Source: Alphaproteobacteria bacterium
Lineage (GTDB): Bacteria > Pseudomonadota > Alphaproteobacteria > Caulobacterales > Hyphomonadaceae
Length of the DNA: 64,000 nt
NCBI GenBank assembly: GCA_016125405.1
Contig: WGLW01000003.1
Span: 215,506-279,505 of the forward strand
Direction: 5' to 3'
The number at the start of each line of letters is the position of its first letter. Within the stretch, counting starts at the first letter, position 1. Below, in pieces: positions 36,531 to 44,966 of this stretch. The position numbers were made by a program, and so were the translations under genes. The notes below the pieces were generated by a model. The model searched no databases and was not told the origin of the DNA. It worked only from the letters and a program-made list of their open reading frames with translations.

Positions 36531-36565
36531 CGCAGAAGGTCCGGAGTCCAAAATTTCGTCCCGCT

Positions 36566-37015
36566 TTATCGCCGTTCGTCGAGCAATTGCCGGACATGCT
36601 CCAGCGTCGGCAACGCCTCATGTACCGACGTCACTGGGAAACGTTCGGGAAGATCAGACATGGCCTCCGCCGTTGCGGCGATCGCCTCTTCGCGCGCCTT
36701 GCGCCCGGCGTCCGTGATGTCGACCAGCTTGGCGCGCGCATCATCGGGGTCTGGCGTGATGCGGATATAGCCCTGCGCCTCCAGACGCTGCAGCGTGTTG
36801 GTCATGGCGCCCTTGGTGATCTGGAAGTTGCGCGCCAGGCGTCCGGGAGAGGATGGAGAGCCGGTTCGCACGACGTGATTGAGCACGCCGAATTGCGCGA
36901 GCGACATGCCTTCAGGCAACGCCCGCTCCAGCCAGTTCTGCGACAGCTGGGCGATGATGCCGATCTCGGTGAAGAACCGGAAATACAGCCGCGTATTGTC
37001 GTCCAGCTCGGCCAA
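36566..37015 (-). CDS. MarR family transcriptional regulator
   Basis: This encodes 149 residues. The MarR winged helix is clear: GVLNHVVRTGSPSSPGRLARNFQITKGAMTNTLQRLEAQGYI, then PDPDDARAKLVDITDAGRKAREE with the wing and the typical D-R-x-K region. It lies 9 bp downstream of a nitroreductase-like gene as the last of a three-gene minus-strand unit. Palindromic repeats of the MarR type lie upstream of that unit at 38373-38412, so autoregulation is likely. The ligand is unknown. Confidence 0.88.
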   Translation of the reverse strand: MAELDDNTRLYFRFFTEIGIIAQLSQNWLERALPEGMSLAQFGVLNHVVRTGSPSSPGRLARNFQITKGAMTNTLQRLEAQGYIRITPDPDDARAKLVDITDAGRKAREEAIAATAEAMSDLPERFPVTSVHEALPTLEHVRQLLDERR

Positions 37016-37024
37016 GACGCCTCC

Positions 37025-38173
37025 TCAGGTAATCAACAGCGGATCAAGTCCACGGCGGGGCGCGTGGATCACGGGCTTTGCATAGCCGATGCGAACAAGC
37101 ATCTGAACCAGTCCGCCTTCGCCCAGCATCGACTGCGCCTGGTCATAAAATTCCTTCATCTCCGGATACTCCTGCAGAGCCTGGCTCCAGGGATGAATGG
37201 CAAGGTCCAGTTCCGCCGCCTTCAGGCAGAAGCGTGCATAGGCGCTGCCCGCGGCAAGCTGCGAATAACGATCCTTCTGGTCGGTCATCAGCCAGCCAAA
37301 CGCCTGCGCGGACATCGCCTTCGTGCGCCAGAGTTCGCGGCCCTGCTTGCTGGCCATGGAGTCCGGATCCGTCATCGCCTTCTGGGTCAACAGTCCGATA
37401 TCCTTCATCGCTTCGATGTCTCCGCCCTCAAGCGCGATGCCGTCCCGCCAGCGATTGACCTCGGCCTTGCCGATGCGCAGCAGATGAGCGGTTTCCTCCA
37501 TCGCCGCCGGCGTGGTCGCCTCGCGCTCATAGGCCTGCCAGGTCAGATTGCGAAGCTGCTGCACCCGCTCGGGCTCGCTGCTGGTGCGGCACTGGACGCC
37601 TTGCGCGCTCCCCGCCGCCATCAGGTACGCCAGCGACATCGCATCCGGCGCCCGGTCCTCGTAAATCTCGCGGTTGGTGACGCGCTTCAGGATGTTGTCA
37701 AAAAGTGGATCGCGTGCGGAGGCGCCTTCCACGAACTTCACGTGCGCGACCGGACGCTTGTCGAGATTTTTCTCGGGCTCGCCTTCCGGAAACGCCGTGA
37801 TCTCCGCAGAGTATCCTTCGCTTGCTGCGGCTATGTAGAGCAGTTCAAGGAACGCGCCGCAGCCGATCGTGATCTGGCGGTCAAAGGGATCGGTCGCGGG
37901 CAGACGGCGGTCCAGGTCGCAATAAAAAGTCAGGGCGTCGTCGCCCTCCAGTTTCACCAGCCACGGCTGCCGGTTGTGTGGGTTGGGCGCGAGCAGGGCG
38001 TAGGAGAGGAAGCGACGGCGAAACTCTTTGGGCTGTCCAGCCGTTGTCCAGGCCTCGCGAGCGTCTGTTGCGGGTCCCTGATTGCCGTACCAGACAGCTG
38101 CGCCGCCGCCGGCGACCGCGGCGAGCACAACGCCGCCGCCAACCAGCTTAAGAACTCCGCGACGCGTGGACAT
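37025..38173 (-). CDS. Exported nitroreductase-like (Acg family) flavin oxidoreductase
   Basis: This encodes 382 residues. The N-terminus has a twin-arginine-type signal (STRRGVLKLVGGGVVLAAVA), suggesting export of a folded, cofactor-loaded protein. Then come LLAPNPHNRQPWLVKL and DPFDRQITIGCGAFLELL, the FMN-binding start of the nitroreductase/Acg-like fold, and SAYARFCLKAAELDLAIHPWSQAL near the C-terminus. The electron donor and substrate are unknown. It lies between a 43-residue membrane peptide gene and the MarR gene; the MarR protein probably senses a compound this enzyme modifies. Confidence 0.8.
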   Translation of the reverse strand: MSTRRGVLKLVGGGVVLAAVAGGGAAVWYGNQGPATDAREAWTTAGQPKEFRRRFLSYALLAPNPHNRQPWLVKLEGDDALTFYCDLDRRLPATDPFDRQITIGCGAFLELLYIAAASEGYSAEITAFPEGEPEKNLDKRPVAHVKFVEGASARDPLFDNILKRVTNREIYEDRAPDAMSLAYLMAAGSAQGVQCRTSSEPERVQQLRNLTWQAYEREATTPAAMEETAHLLRIGKAEVNRWRDGIALEGGDIEAMKDIGLLTQKAMTDPDSMASKQGRELWRTKAMSAQAFGWLMTDQKDRYSQLAAGSAYARFCLKAAELDLAIHPWSQALQEYPEMKEFYDQAQSMLGEGGLVQMLVRIGYAKPVIHAPRRGLDPLLIT

Positions 38174-38197
38174 GCAGGGCCTCCTCGTCCGATCAAA

Positions 38198-38329
38198 TCA
38201 GACGAGGGTTTGCACGATGGCCGCAGGCTGTGTCGATGCACCGTTCAGCACGCCGCCGTGAGGAGCGAACATCGCGACGGGCAGGGCGGCGGCGGCGAAG
38301 ACGAGAAAGACGGAGAGAAGCGAGCGCAT
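38198..38329 (-). CDS. 43-residue hydrophobic peptide, first gene of the MarR-regulated unit
   Basis: The ATG at 38329 has AAAGGA 8 nt upstream. The product is one hydrophobic N-terminal helix (RSLLSVFLVFAAAALPVAMF) followed by a short polar tail ending in AAIVQTLV. It may be a secreted peptide or a single-span membrane peptide. It lies 24 bp before the nitroreductase-like gene and just downstream of the MarR-type operator. The Shine-Dalgarno, the hydrophobic segment and the position support a real gene; there is no known family. Confidence 0.6.
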   Translation of the reverse strand: MRSLLSVFLVFAAAALPVAMFAPHGGVLNGASTQPAAIVQTLV

Positions 38330-38372
38330 GGGTTGGGTCCTTTCAGGTTGATCCTTGCGGTGGGTCCTTAGT

Positions 38373-38412
38373 AGTTCAACGTTGAACAACATAGTTCAAC
38401 GATAAACAACAT
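38373..38412. promoter_or_regulatory. MarR-type tandem operator
   Basis: Two 20-bp direct repeats, 38373-38392 and 38393-38412, differ at only two positions. The first contains the perfect 14-bp palindrome GTTCAACGTTGAAC (38374-38387); the second is the degenerate GTTCAACGATAAAC (38394-38407). TTCAA/TTGAA palindromes are typical MarR-family sites, and the 20-bp phase puts two dimers on the same DNA face. The array lies about 45 bp upstream of the first gene of the unit that ends in marR. Confidence 0.65.
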
Positions 38413-38538
38413 GCAAGTGGGGCGGCGAAAAAAGTTTCTGCGGCCGACGGATCGAAAAATGCTTCAGGAACAAGGAATATGTCGGTCCAGCCCGCTTGGT
38501 TGGCTCGTCAGCACCGCCAAGCCGGGTTAAAATTGATC

Positions 38539-39090
38539 ATGACTGGCGGGACCCCGAATCGAACGCACAAATCGCCCAACGGGCCTTTGATGTTGTTGCT
38601 TGCGGCCACCTTGGCGGCGGCCTGCTCGCCAACCGAAGTCGGCGTCACAGAGGGGCGGGAAGACGATCCGGTCATTGTGCTGTCCGAAGGGCCCTGCGTG
38701 GGGACCTGTCCGGTTTACGACATCACTCTGCACCCGGATGGAAAGTACACGCTCAATGGCGAGCGCTTCGTGAAGACGATGGGCGTAACCAACGGCGACA
38801 TCGGCGAAAGCGCGTGGACATCGGCGGAGGGCGTGCTGAAGGACGCGGGTTTCTGGAAACTCGAAGCCCTACAGACCCACGCAAATCTTCCCGAATGTCA
38901 GCCCGATGCGCCGACCGTGAAGATCACGTGGCGCACGTCGGAAGGAAAGCAGAAGACGGTGATCTACGACGCCGGCTGCGGCGTGGATTCGATGCAGAAA
39001 CTGGTTTCGAACCTGCGCGAGGCGCTCGATTTCGACGGCCTGGTGTGGACGAACAAGAAGTTCGACTATCCCCAGCCATTCCCCAAATAG
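38539..39090 (+). CDS. DUF6438-like lipoprotein
   Basis: This encodes 183 residues from the ATG at 38539; an ATG at 38590 would also leave a complete signal. The hydrophobic segment LMLLLAATLAAACS is a lipobox with the lipidated Cys at about residue 29. The mature part has GPCVGTCPVYDITLHPDGKY, a segment typical of DUF6438 proteins, and two further cysteines (PECQP, AGCGV). It is probably anchored in the cell envelope. The function is unknown. It is monocistronic, divergent from the MarR unit and convergent with cfa (12 bp between stops). Confidence 0.75.
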   Translation: MTGGTPNRTHKSPNGPLMLLLAATLAAACSPTEVGVTEGREDDPVIVLSEGPCVGTCPVYDITLHPDGKYTLNGERFVKTMGVTNGDIGESAWTSAEGVLKDAGFWKLEALQTHANLPECQPDAPTVKITWRTSEGKQKTVIYDAGCGVDSMQKLVSNLREALDFDGLVWTNKKFDYPQPFPK

Positions 39091-39102
39091 GCGGCCGCAA
39101 GC

Positions 39103-40347
39103 CTAGCGTGTCAGCACGAAGTGACCGACGTCGATCGTGCCGACGCGGAACCCCGCCTGGCAATAAGCGAGGTAATAAAGCCAGAGGCGGCGGAACCGCT
39201 CGTCGAAGGCCTCGCCCTTGATCTTGGGCCAGGCCTCCTCAAACCGCTTTTCCCATTCCGACAGGGTGCGGGCGTAATCTTTCCCGAACATCCGCGCGAC
39301 GCGGAACGACATTCCGGCGTTTTCCGTTTCGGTTCTGAGCCGCCCCTCGGACGGCAGCATCCCGCCCGGGAAAATGTAATGCTGGATGAAGTCCGGCCGG
39401 CGGCGGTACGCCTCGAACTGATCCTCTTCGATGGTGATGATCTGCAGCGCGGCCTTGCCGCCCGGTTTCAGCACCTCTCCAATCTTGCCGAAATACTGCG
39501 GCCAGTATTTCTCGCCGACTGCCTCGAACATCTCGATTGAGGCGACCGCGTCGAACTGGCCGGTAATGTCGCGATAATCGCGCAGCTGGATGTCCACCCT
39601 GTCCGCCAGTCCGGCTCGTGCGATCCTTTGAACCGCATAGGCGTGCTGGGCGTCGGAAATCGTGACGGAGGTGACATTCACGTTGAAGGTCTTCGCCACG
39701 TATTCGGCAAAGCCGCCCCAGCCGGAACCGATCTCCAGCAGGCGTGCGCCGGGCTTGAGATCGAGATAGCTGGCTATGGCTGCGTACTTGGCTCTCTGCG
39801 CCTCTTCCAGCGTCAGATCCGGCCGCTCGTAGACGGCCGACGAATACGTCATCGAAGGATCGAGCCAGCGTGCGTAGAAATCGTTGCCGAGATCGTAGTG
39901 CGCCAGGATGTTGCGCTTCGATCCCTTTTTCGAGTTGGCGCGCAGCATGTGCTTCACGCTGTTGAAAAGCTGCGTCAGGCGCTCGCCCACCGCTAGCTTG
40001 CCGGCACTCTCGAAGTTGCAGGTGAAGTATTCCAGCACGTCGGGCAGGGAGGGCGTGTCGAACTGCGCGTCCATGAAGGCTTCAGCGAAACCGATATCGC
40101 CGCCGGTCAGCACGCGCCGCGCGAATGTGGGGTCATGAACGATCACTTCGGCCTTGGGTCCGGGCTCCGGCCCCGTGAAGCGGAAGGTTCGGCCGTCCGG
40201 CATCACGAAATCGATCTGGCCCTTTCGCAGCCGGGCCATGACCATTGCGGCGAGGCGGAAACTGGTGGTCAGGCCGGTCAGTTTTCCGTCGATACGATTG
40301 CTGTCGTCGGGCGTGATGCTGACGACCATGCGATCAAGTCGGGTCAT
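39103..40347 (-). CDS. Cyclopropane-fatty-acyl-phospholipid synthase family methyltransferase
   Basis: This encodes 414 residues. The SAM-binding motif LEIGSGWGGFAEYVAKTF lies near the middle, preceded by HYDLGNDFYARWLDPSMTYSSAVY and followed by VASIEMFEAVGEKYWPQYF and YIFPGGMLPS, all typical of CFA synthase. It methylates unsaturated acyl chains in membrane phospholipids. It is the last gene of a four-gene operon (phrB-flavin oxidase-DUF1365-cfa), each pair overlapping by 4 nt. In Rhodobacter such enzymes belong to the singlet-oxygen sigma-E response, so a specialised membrane modification rather than ordinary cyclopropanation is possible. Confidence 0.9.
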   Translation of the reverse strand: MTRLDRMVVSITPDDSNRIDGKLTGLTTSFRLAAMVMARLRKGQIDFVMPDGRTFRFTGPEPGPKAEVIVHDPTFARRVLTGGDIGFAEAFMDAQFDTPSLPDVLEYFTCNFESAGKLAVGERLTQLFNSVKHMLRANSKKGSKRNILAHYDLGNDFYARWLDPSMTYSSAVYERPDLTLEEAQRAKYAAIASYLDLKPGARLLEIGSGWGGFAEYVAKTFNVNVTSVTISDAQHAYAVQRIARAGLADRVDIQLRDYRDITGQFDAVASIEMFEAVGEKYWPQYFGKIGEVLKPGGKAALQIITIEEDQFEAYRRRPDFIQHYIFPGGMLPSEGRLRTETENAGMSFRVARMFGKDYARTLSEWEKRFEEAWPKIKGEAFDERFRRLWLYYLAYCQAGFRVGTIDVGHFVLTR

Positions 40348-41150
40348 GCACGTTTCCTCAGTCCTGTCGTCACGGCGGCATCTCGGGCCGCTTTGGCGAG
40401 GCTGGTCCGGTCTGCGCGCTGCACCGGTCTAATATGGTATCGCGCGCCCCGGGCCCACAATAACAACGCCTGCCAGTGAATTGCGAACACGACGCCGAGT
40501 CCAGAGAGGGGCATGGCGAACAATTGGCGGATGATTGTGACATCGGTCAGGGGTCTTGGCCGCGCCAGGAGGCTGGCGACGTGACTTCTTCCCTCCAAAC
40601 CCAGGTTTTCGACCACAAGTTCCAGCCGGCTATCCGATGGACGCAGCGTGAACCGGTACCGGCCGGAGACCTCGAAGAAGGGGGAAACGAAAAAGCTCTT
40701 GTCCGCCTCGTGCCGGATTTCCGGGCAGGGCGACACATAAACATGGGCCTCGCCGAACGTATTGTGCACTTCATAAATGACGCCGCGCAGGTCGCCGTCC
40801 GGTCCATGGCCGAGCCAGAGCGAAATCGGCGCGAAGCCGTGCCCGAGAATGCGCGGAAACGCGATCAAGCGGATCGCGCCGCCTTCCAGTCCGATATCCG
40901 CTTCCGCAAAGCGCGCCTCCGCCCATACCCGTAGGGGTACGGACGCGTTGCGGGCGCCGTGATCCGTTTCGCGAAACGCGACGACATTCCGGGAGTTGAC
41001 GGAGAACAGCTTCGTCTGGACATCAGCATCGCAGATCCGGTCGATGTCGATTTCGACCATTGCGATCGCATGGCTGAACCGACGGACGAAGGGCGTTTCC
41101 CGTCTGTGAACCGTGCGGCCTATCCAGTACCGGGCGGCTGGCGCGCTCAT
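40344..41150 (-). CDS. DUF1365 family protein
   Basis: This encodes 268 residues from the ATG at 41150, which overlaps the upstream stop by 4 nt. DUF1365 hallmarks are the N-terminal GRTVHRRETPFVRRFSHAIAMVEID, GFAPISLWLGHGPDGDLRGVIYEVHNTFGE and HEADKSFFVSPFFEVSGRYRFT. The family is almost always found with a flavin amine-oxidase-like gene and a cfa-like methyltransferase gene, as here. Its molecular role is not firmly established. A hydrophobic stretch near residues 225-245 may attach it to the membrane. Confidence 0.88.
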   Translation of the reverse strand: MSAPAARYWIGRTVHRRETPFVRRFSHAIAMVEIDIDRICDADVQTKLFSVNSRNVVAFRETDHGARNASVPLRVWAEARFAEADIGLEGGAIRLIAFPRILGHGFAPISLWLGHGPDGDLRGVIYEVHNTFGEAHVYVSPCPEIRHEADKSFFVSPFFEVSGRYRFTLRPSDSRLELVVENLGLEGRSHVASLLARPRPLTDVTIIRQLFAMPLSGLGVVFAIHWQALLLWARGARYHIRPVQRADRTSLAKAARDAAVTTGLRKRA

Positions 41151-42505
41151 CCCGCCGCCATCACGTGCGCCGGCTCGGCCTCCGGAATCCACCCGGGGCG
41201 CAACGCCGTCGAAAGATCGCGCTTGTGTTCAAGCACAGCGGCCCAGGGAACTTCGCCGCCCAGCGCGAGGCCAGCCTCCAGCCCGGTTCGCAGTCCAGCC
41301 TCGTGGAAGCCATCACCCAGCCAGGCGCCGGCGAACTGCAGGCCCTGTTGCCCCTGAAGCCGCGTGACCGCCCGACGAGCCGCAAGTGAGGGTGCGTCGT
41401 ACATGGGGTGATCGAATTCATAGACGCCGAACGTCTTGTCCTTCGCTGGCGGAACCGTTGGGTTCAGCGTGACAAACAATGGCTTGCCGCCAGGAATTTT
41501 CTGCAGACGGTTCATCCAGTAGGTCACACAGACGCGATCATCCATTCCCTTCAGCACATTCCAGGACGCCCAGGCGGTGCGCCGGTTAGGCATCAGCGAC
41601 GGGTCCCGATGGAGATAGGCCGTATTGGGTGCAAATCTAACAGCCCCGAGCGCAAGGCGCTGCTCGTTGTAGCGGCGGTCTAGCATCCTGCAGCTCTGGT
41701 CTGAATGCGCGGCGAGGATCACGCTGTCGAATAAACCGCTCCTGCCTGTATGCTCGGTGATCTCGACGCATCCCGACACATGAGGCCGCACAAGGTCGAT
41801 CCGCGATGCCGCGTGAAGCGTCGCAGCGTTGTCGCGAAGATCGCGCAGCACAAGGTCCACATAGTTGCGGCTGCCTTCAGCTACGGTGCGCCAGATGGGC
41901 CGGATCGCGTGCATCAGGCGGTGGTTGTCGAAGAACTGGATAAAGCTGCCAACTGGGTAATCCAGCATGCACTGTTCTGGGGTCGACCAGATCGCAGCGC
42001 TCATCGGCAGCAGGTAGGCGACGCGAAATGTCTGCGAAAAGCCATGCCGGTTGAGATAGTCGCCCAGCGTCATCTCCGGCACGGCGCCTTGGATAAGGTC
42101 GCGCCGCGCCACGTTGTTGAAGCGCAGGATTTCGCTGATCAGGCTGAGGAAGTTCGGGTCCACCATATTGCGCTTCCACGCAAACAGGCCGAGCGGGTCG
42201 GAAGACCATTCGTAGTTTGCGGGATCCGACACGGAAAAACTCATGTCGGTCATCACAGTCCTGACCCCCAGATGACGGAAGAGGCCGGTCAGGTTGGGAT
42301 AGTTGGGTCGGTTGAAGCAGATAAAGCCGATATCGACCGCGATCTGCGTTCCGTCATAATCGACATCCACGGTATGTGAATGCCCGCCGAAGCGCGGCGC
42401 GTGCTCGTAGAGGGTCACATCGGCGGTTTCCCGCAACGACCACGCTGCGCCCAGCCCGGCTATGCCAGCGCCGATAACGGCGACGCGCCTGCGCGGACGT
42501 GTCAT
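41147..42505 (-). CDS. FAD-dependent oxidoreductase (flavin amine oxidase-like)
   Basis: This encodes 452 residues from the ATG at 42505. The dinucleotide-binding motif VAVIGAGIAGLGAAWSL lies near residues 8-24, followed by YEHAPRFGGHSHTV, and the C-terminus has GLQFAGAWLGDGFHEAGLRTG, the second FAD-contacting segment. This NAD(P)/FAD-binding family accompanies DUF1365 and Cfa-type genes and is thought to act on membrane fatty acyl chains in that setting. The start and end overlap both neighbours by 4 nt. It is cytosolic or peripheral, with no signal peptide. Confidence 0.88.
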   Translation of the reverse strand: MTRPRRRVAVIGAGIAGLGAAWSLRETADVTLYEHAPRFGGHSHTVDVDYDGTQIAVDIGFICFNRPNYPNLTGLFRHLGVRTVMTDMSFSVSDPANYEWSSDPLGLFAWKRNMVDPNFLSLISEILRFNNVARRDLIQGAVPEMTLGDYLNRHGFSQTFRVAYLLPMSAAIWSTPEQCMLDYPVGSFIQFFDNHRLMHAIRPIWRTVAEGSRNYVDLVLRDLRDNAATLHAASRIDLVRPHVSGCVEITEHTGRSGLFDSVILAAHSDQSCRMLDRRYNEQRLALGAVRFAPNTAYLHRDPSLMPNRRTAWASWNVLKGMDDRVCVTYWMNRLQKIPGGKPLFVTLNPTVPPAKDKTFGVYEFDHPMYDAPSLAARRAVTRLQGQQGLQFAGAWLGDGFHEAGLRTGLEAGLALGGEVPWAAVLEHKRDLSTALRPGWIPEAEPAHVMAAG

Positions 42506-44019
42506 GAGGCGCGCCTTTCCAGCGAGGGAGATTTGGCTCCGGCGGCGTAGGCGTCGAGCGCGCGCTTGCGGGCGGCGGCATGATCGACGATTGGTCGCGG
42601 GTAGGTATCGCCAAGGGTCACGCCGGCTTCCGCAAGTGCATCTTCGTCCGCCGTCCAGGGGTGGTGAATGTGCTTGGCCGAGAGGTGCGAAAGTTCCGGA
42701 ACCCAATGTCGGACGTAGTCACCCTCTGGATCAAACTTCTCGCCCTGCAAAACCGGATTGAACACACGAAAATAGGGCGCGGCGTCGGCGCCGGATCCCG
42801 CCACCCATTGCCAGCCGTTGGCGTTGTTGGCCTCGTCCGCGTCAACCAGCGTGTCCCAGAACCATGCTTCCCCCTCGCGCCAGTGGACCAGCAGGTCCTT
42901 GGTCAGGAAGGAGCCGACAATCATCCGCACGCGGTTGTGCATCCAGCCTGTCGTCCAGAGCTGTCGCATTCCGGCGTCGACGATCGGATATCCGGTTTTT
43001 CCACGTCGCCATGCATCCAGCTCGCTGCGCGCCGACTTGCGCCATTCGACATCGTCGAATTTCCGTCGCCAGCTCAGCCGACCCATTTCCGGATCGTGAA
43101 ACAGGAGGTGAGCTGAAAAATCGCGCCATGCGAGTTCGGAAAGGAATTTGGAAATATCGCGCCCCGGCGCCCCGCCGGCATCCTCCGCGTGCCGGGCCGC
43201 TCGCCACACTTGGGCCGGGCTGATTTCGCCAAAATGAAGGTGCGGACTCAGGCGCGAGGTCCCGTCCCGATCCGGCAGGTCGCGCCCCGAGGCGTAGCCG
43301 TCGATGGGGCCATCGAGAAAATCCCTCAGCTGTTTGCGCGCCCCCGATTCGCCGGGCGTCCACGCCTGGGTGAGCCCGCCTGACCAGTCCGGCGCTTTTG
43401 GGTGCAGCATCCAGTCGTCGATGTCATCCGAGGCCAGGCCGCGGGCGCATTTCAACTTGCGCGGTTCGGGATGTGGATCGCCCGCCTGATAGCCAGCCTG
43501 CAACGCCTTCCAGAAGGGCGTGAAAACCTTGTAGCCCTCGCCCGAGGCGGTCGTCATTTCGAATGGCTCAGCCAGCAGCGCGCCAGCATAGCTTTTGACG
43601 GCGACGCCCTCCTGCTTCAGCCTCGTCTTGATCCGCTCGTCGATTTTCCGCGCCGGGCCGTAGCGGCGATTCCAGACAACGGTATCAGCGCCGCTCTCCT
43701 TAACGAGCTTTGCGATCTCGGCCTCGGCCGCTCCCCGCCGCAGCACGAGGTCACCTCCTCTTTCGGCGATTCGCCCGGCCAGCGCCCTCAGCGACTTGTC
43801 GAGCCACCACTTCGCGGCCCCGCCCAATGGGCGGGCGCCCGGGCTCTCTTCATCAAAAATAAAGGCCAGGACCAGTGGTTGCCCCGATGCGTGGGCGGCG
43901 GCCAGCGCAGCGTTGTCCGCCAGCCGTAGGTCGTCTCGAAACCAGAAAAGGGCAGGGCGTTCGGCCAAGGTCTCACACGTAATGGGGCGGGCATCCGCTC
44001 GGTCGCGCTCATTACGCAT
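42502..44019 (-). CDS. phrB: Deoxyribodipyrimidine photolyase
   Basis: This encodes 505 residues from the ATG at 44019. A TTG at 43968 would give the family-typical start directly before ALFWFRDDLRLADNAAL and would fit better with the predicted promoter. The antenna domain is followed by the FAD-binding helical domain with SRLSPHLHFGEISP, FLSELAWRDFSAHLL, GYPIVDAGMRQLWTTGWMHN, and ANNANGWQWVAGSGADAAPYF. The enzyme uses light to split cyclobutane pyrimidine dimers. It is the first gene of the phrB-oxidase-DUF1365-cfa operon, linking light damage and membrane modification. Confidence 0.94.
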   Translation of the reverse strand: MRNERDRADARPITCETLAERPALFWFRDDLRLADNAALAAAHASGQPLVLAFIFDEESPGARPLGGAAKWWLDKSLRALAGRIAERGGDLVLRRGAAEAEIAKLVKESGADTVVWNRRYGPARKIDERIKTRLKQEGVAVKSYAGALLAEPFEMTTASGEGYKVFTPFWKALQAGYQAGDPHPEPRKLKCARGLASDDIDDWMLHPKAPDWSGGLTQAWTPGESGARKQLRDFLDGPIDGYASGRDLPDRDGTSRLSPHLHFGEISPAQVWRAARHAEDAGGAPGRDISKFLSELAWRDFSAHLLFHDPEMGRLSWRRKFDDVEWRKSARSELDAWRRGKTGYPIVDAGMRQLWTTGWMHNRVRMIVGSFLTKDLLVHWREGEAWFWDTLVDADEANNANGWQWVAGSGADAAPYFRVFNPVLQGEKFDPEGDYVRHWVPELSHLSAKHIHHPWTADEDALAEAGVTLGDTYPRPIVDHAAARKRALDAYAAGAKSPSLERRAS

Positions 44020-44038
44020 CAATGGGGGAAATGGATCA
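44009..44038 (-). promoter_or_regulatory. Sigma-E/ChrR-type promoter of the phrB-cfa operon
   Basis: The minus strand reads TGATCC (44038-44033), an 18-nt spacer, then TAATGA (44014-44009). The consensus I recall for singlet-oxygen sigma-E promoters of Rhodobacter is TGATCC-N18-TAAG. The -10 lies just inside the annotated phrB ATG, implying that translation starts downstream, for example at the TTG at 43968. No rpoE or chrR gene is in the window. Confidence 0.5.
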
Positions 44039-44053
44039 GGCGGGCAGCTCGCC

Positions 44054-44911
44054 TCAACCGCCGGACTTGCGCCGCGCCCAGGCCTGGCTTCCCTGCTGGA
44101 TCACGGTGTCCGATGGCAGGACCGCGCCAGGGGAGTGCCGCACGCCGTCCGCCAGGCGCTCATAAAGGGGCGCGAAGTCCGTATCCACAGTGGCGCGGAA
44201 CAACTCGTCATAGGACCGGATGACGAAGTAGGTCTCCTGGAAATCATCGATCCGGTAGTCGGTTCGCATCACGCGCTCCAACTCAAAGCGGATGCGGTTG
44301 GGCGAGGCGTCCTCCAGCGCGAATTTCGATTCGTCCGCGGAGGACGAAATGCCGGCGCCGTAGATGCGCAGGCCCTGAGGCGTCTCGATCAGTCCGAACT
44401 CCACCGTATACCAGTAGAGCGCGGCAAGGTTCTTCAGCCGTCCGAACTTGACCGCCCGAAGACCACCTTCGCCATAGGCTTGCATGTAGTTGGCGAACAC
44501 GGGATTGGTCAGCATAGGCACGTGGCCGAAGACATCATGAAAGATGTCCGGTTCCTGGACGTAGTCGAGTTGTGCGCGCGTACGGATGAAAGCGCCGGCC
44601 GGAAAGCGACGGTTGGCGAGATGCTCGAAGAAAACCTCGTCCGGTACAAGCGATGGAACGGCCACCACGGTCCATCCCGTCAGCTTCATCAGTTCTGGAT
44701 TGATCTTGTCGAAATCCGGAATTCCCCCGCGACCGAGGTCAAGGGCCTTGAGCCCGTCGAGCATCGCCCGATCGGCCCGGTCCGCCAGCAGACCGACCTG
44801 ACGGCGATACAGCAGATCCCAGACCACGTGTTCGTCGTCGGAATAATCGCGCCAGTTCTGCTCGATGGTGAAATCGGCGCGGTCGGATATGCGATGGGCG
44901 TTTGCGCTCAT
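44054..44911 (-). CDS. phhA: Phenylalanine 4-monooxygenase
   Basis: This encodes 285 residues, the bacterial single-domain form without the N-terminal ACT domain of animal enzymes. The iron ligands are H125 and H130 in DIFHDVFGHVPMLTNP and E171 in YWYTVEFGLIE. It hydroxylates phenylalanine to tyrosine with tetrahydropterin and O2, the entry step of phenylalanine catabolism. No pterin recycling gene (phhB) or tyrosine catabolic gene is adjacent. It is a monocistronic minus-strand gene located just upstream of phrB, with 34 bp between them. Confidence 0.95.
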   Translation of the reverse strand: MSANAHRISDRADFTIEQNWRDYSDDEHVVWDLLYRRQVGLLADRADRAMLDGLKALDLGRGGIPDFDKINPELMKLTGWTVVAVPSLVPDEVFFEHLANRRFPAGAFIRTRAQLDYVQEPDIFHDVFGHVPMLTNPVFANYMQAYGEGGLRAVKFGRLKNLAALYWYTVEFGLIETPQGLRIYGAGISSSADESKFALEDASPNRIRFELERVMRTDYRIDDFQETYFVIRSYDELFRATVDTDFAPLYERLADGVRHSPGAVLPSDTVIQQGSQAWARRKSGG

Positions 44912-44966
44912 GTTCTTAATGTAGGGCGCGCCGGGCCCTGCGTCACGCGCGTCCTCTTCGCGCCTG

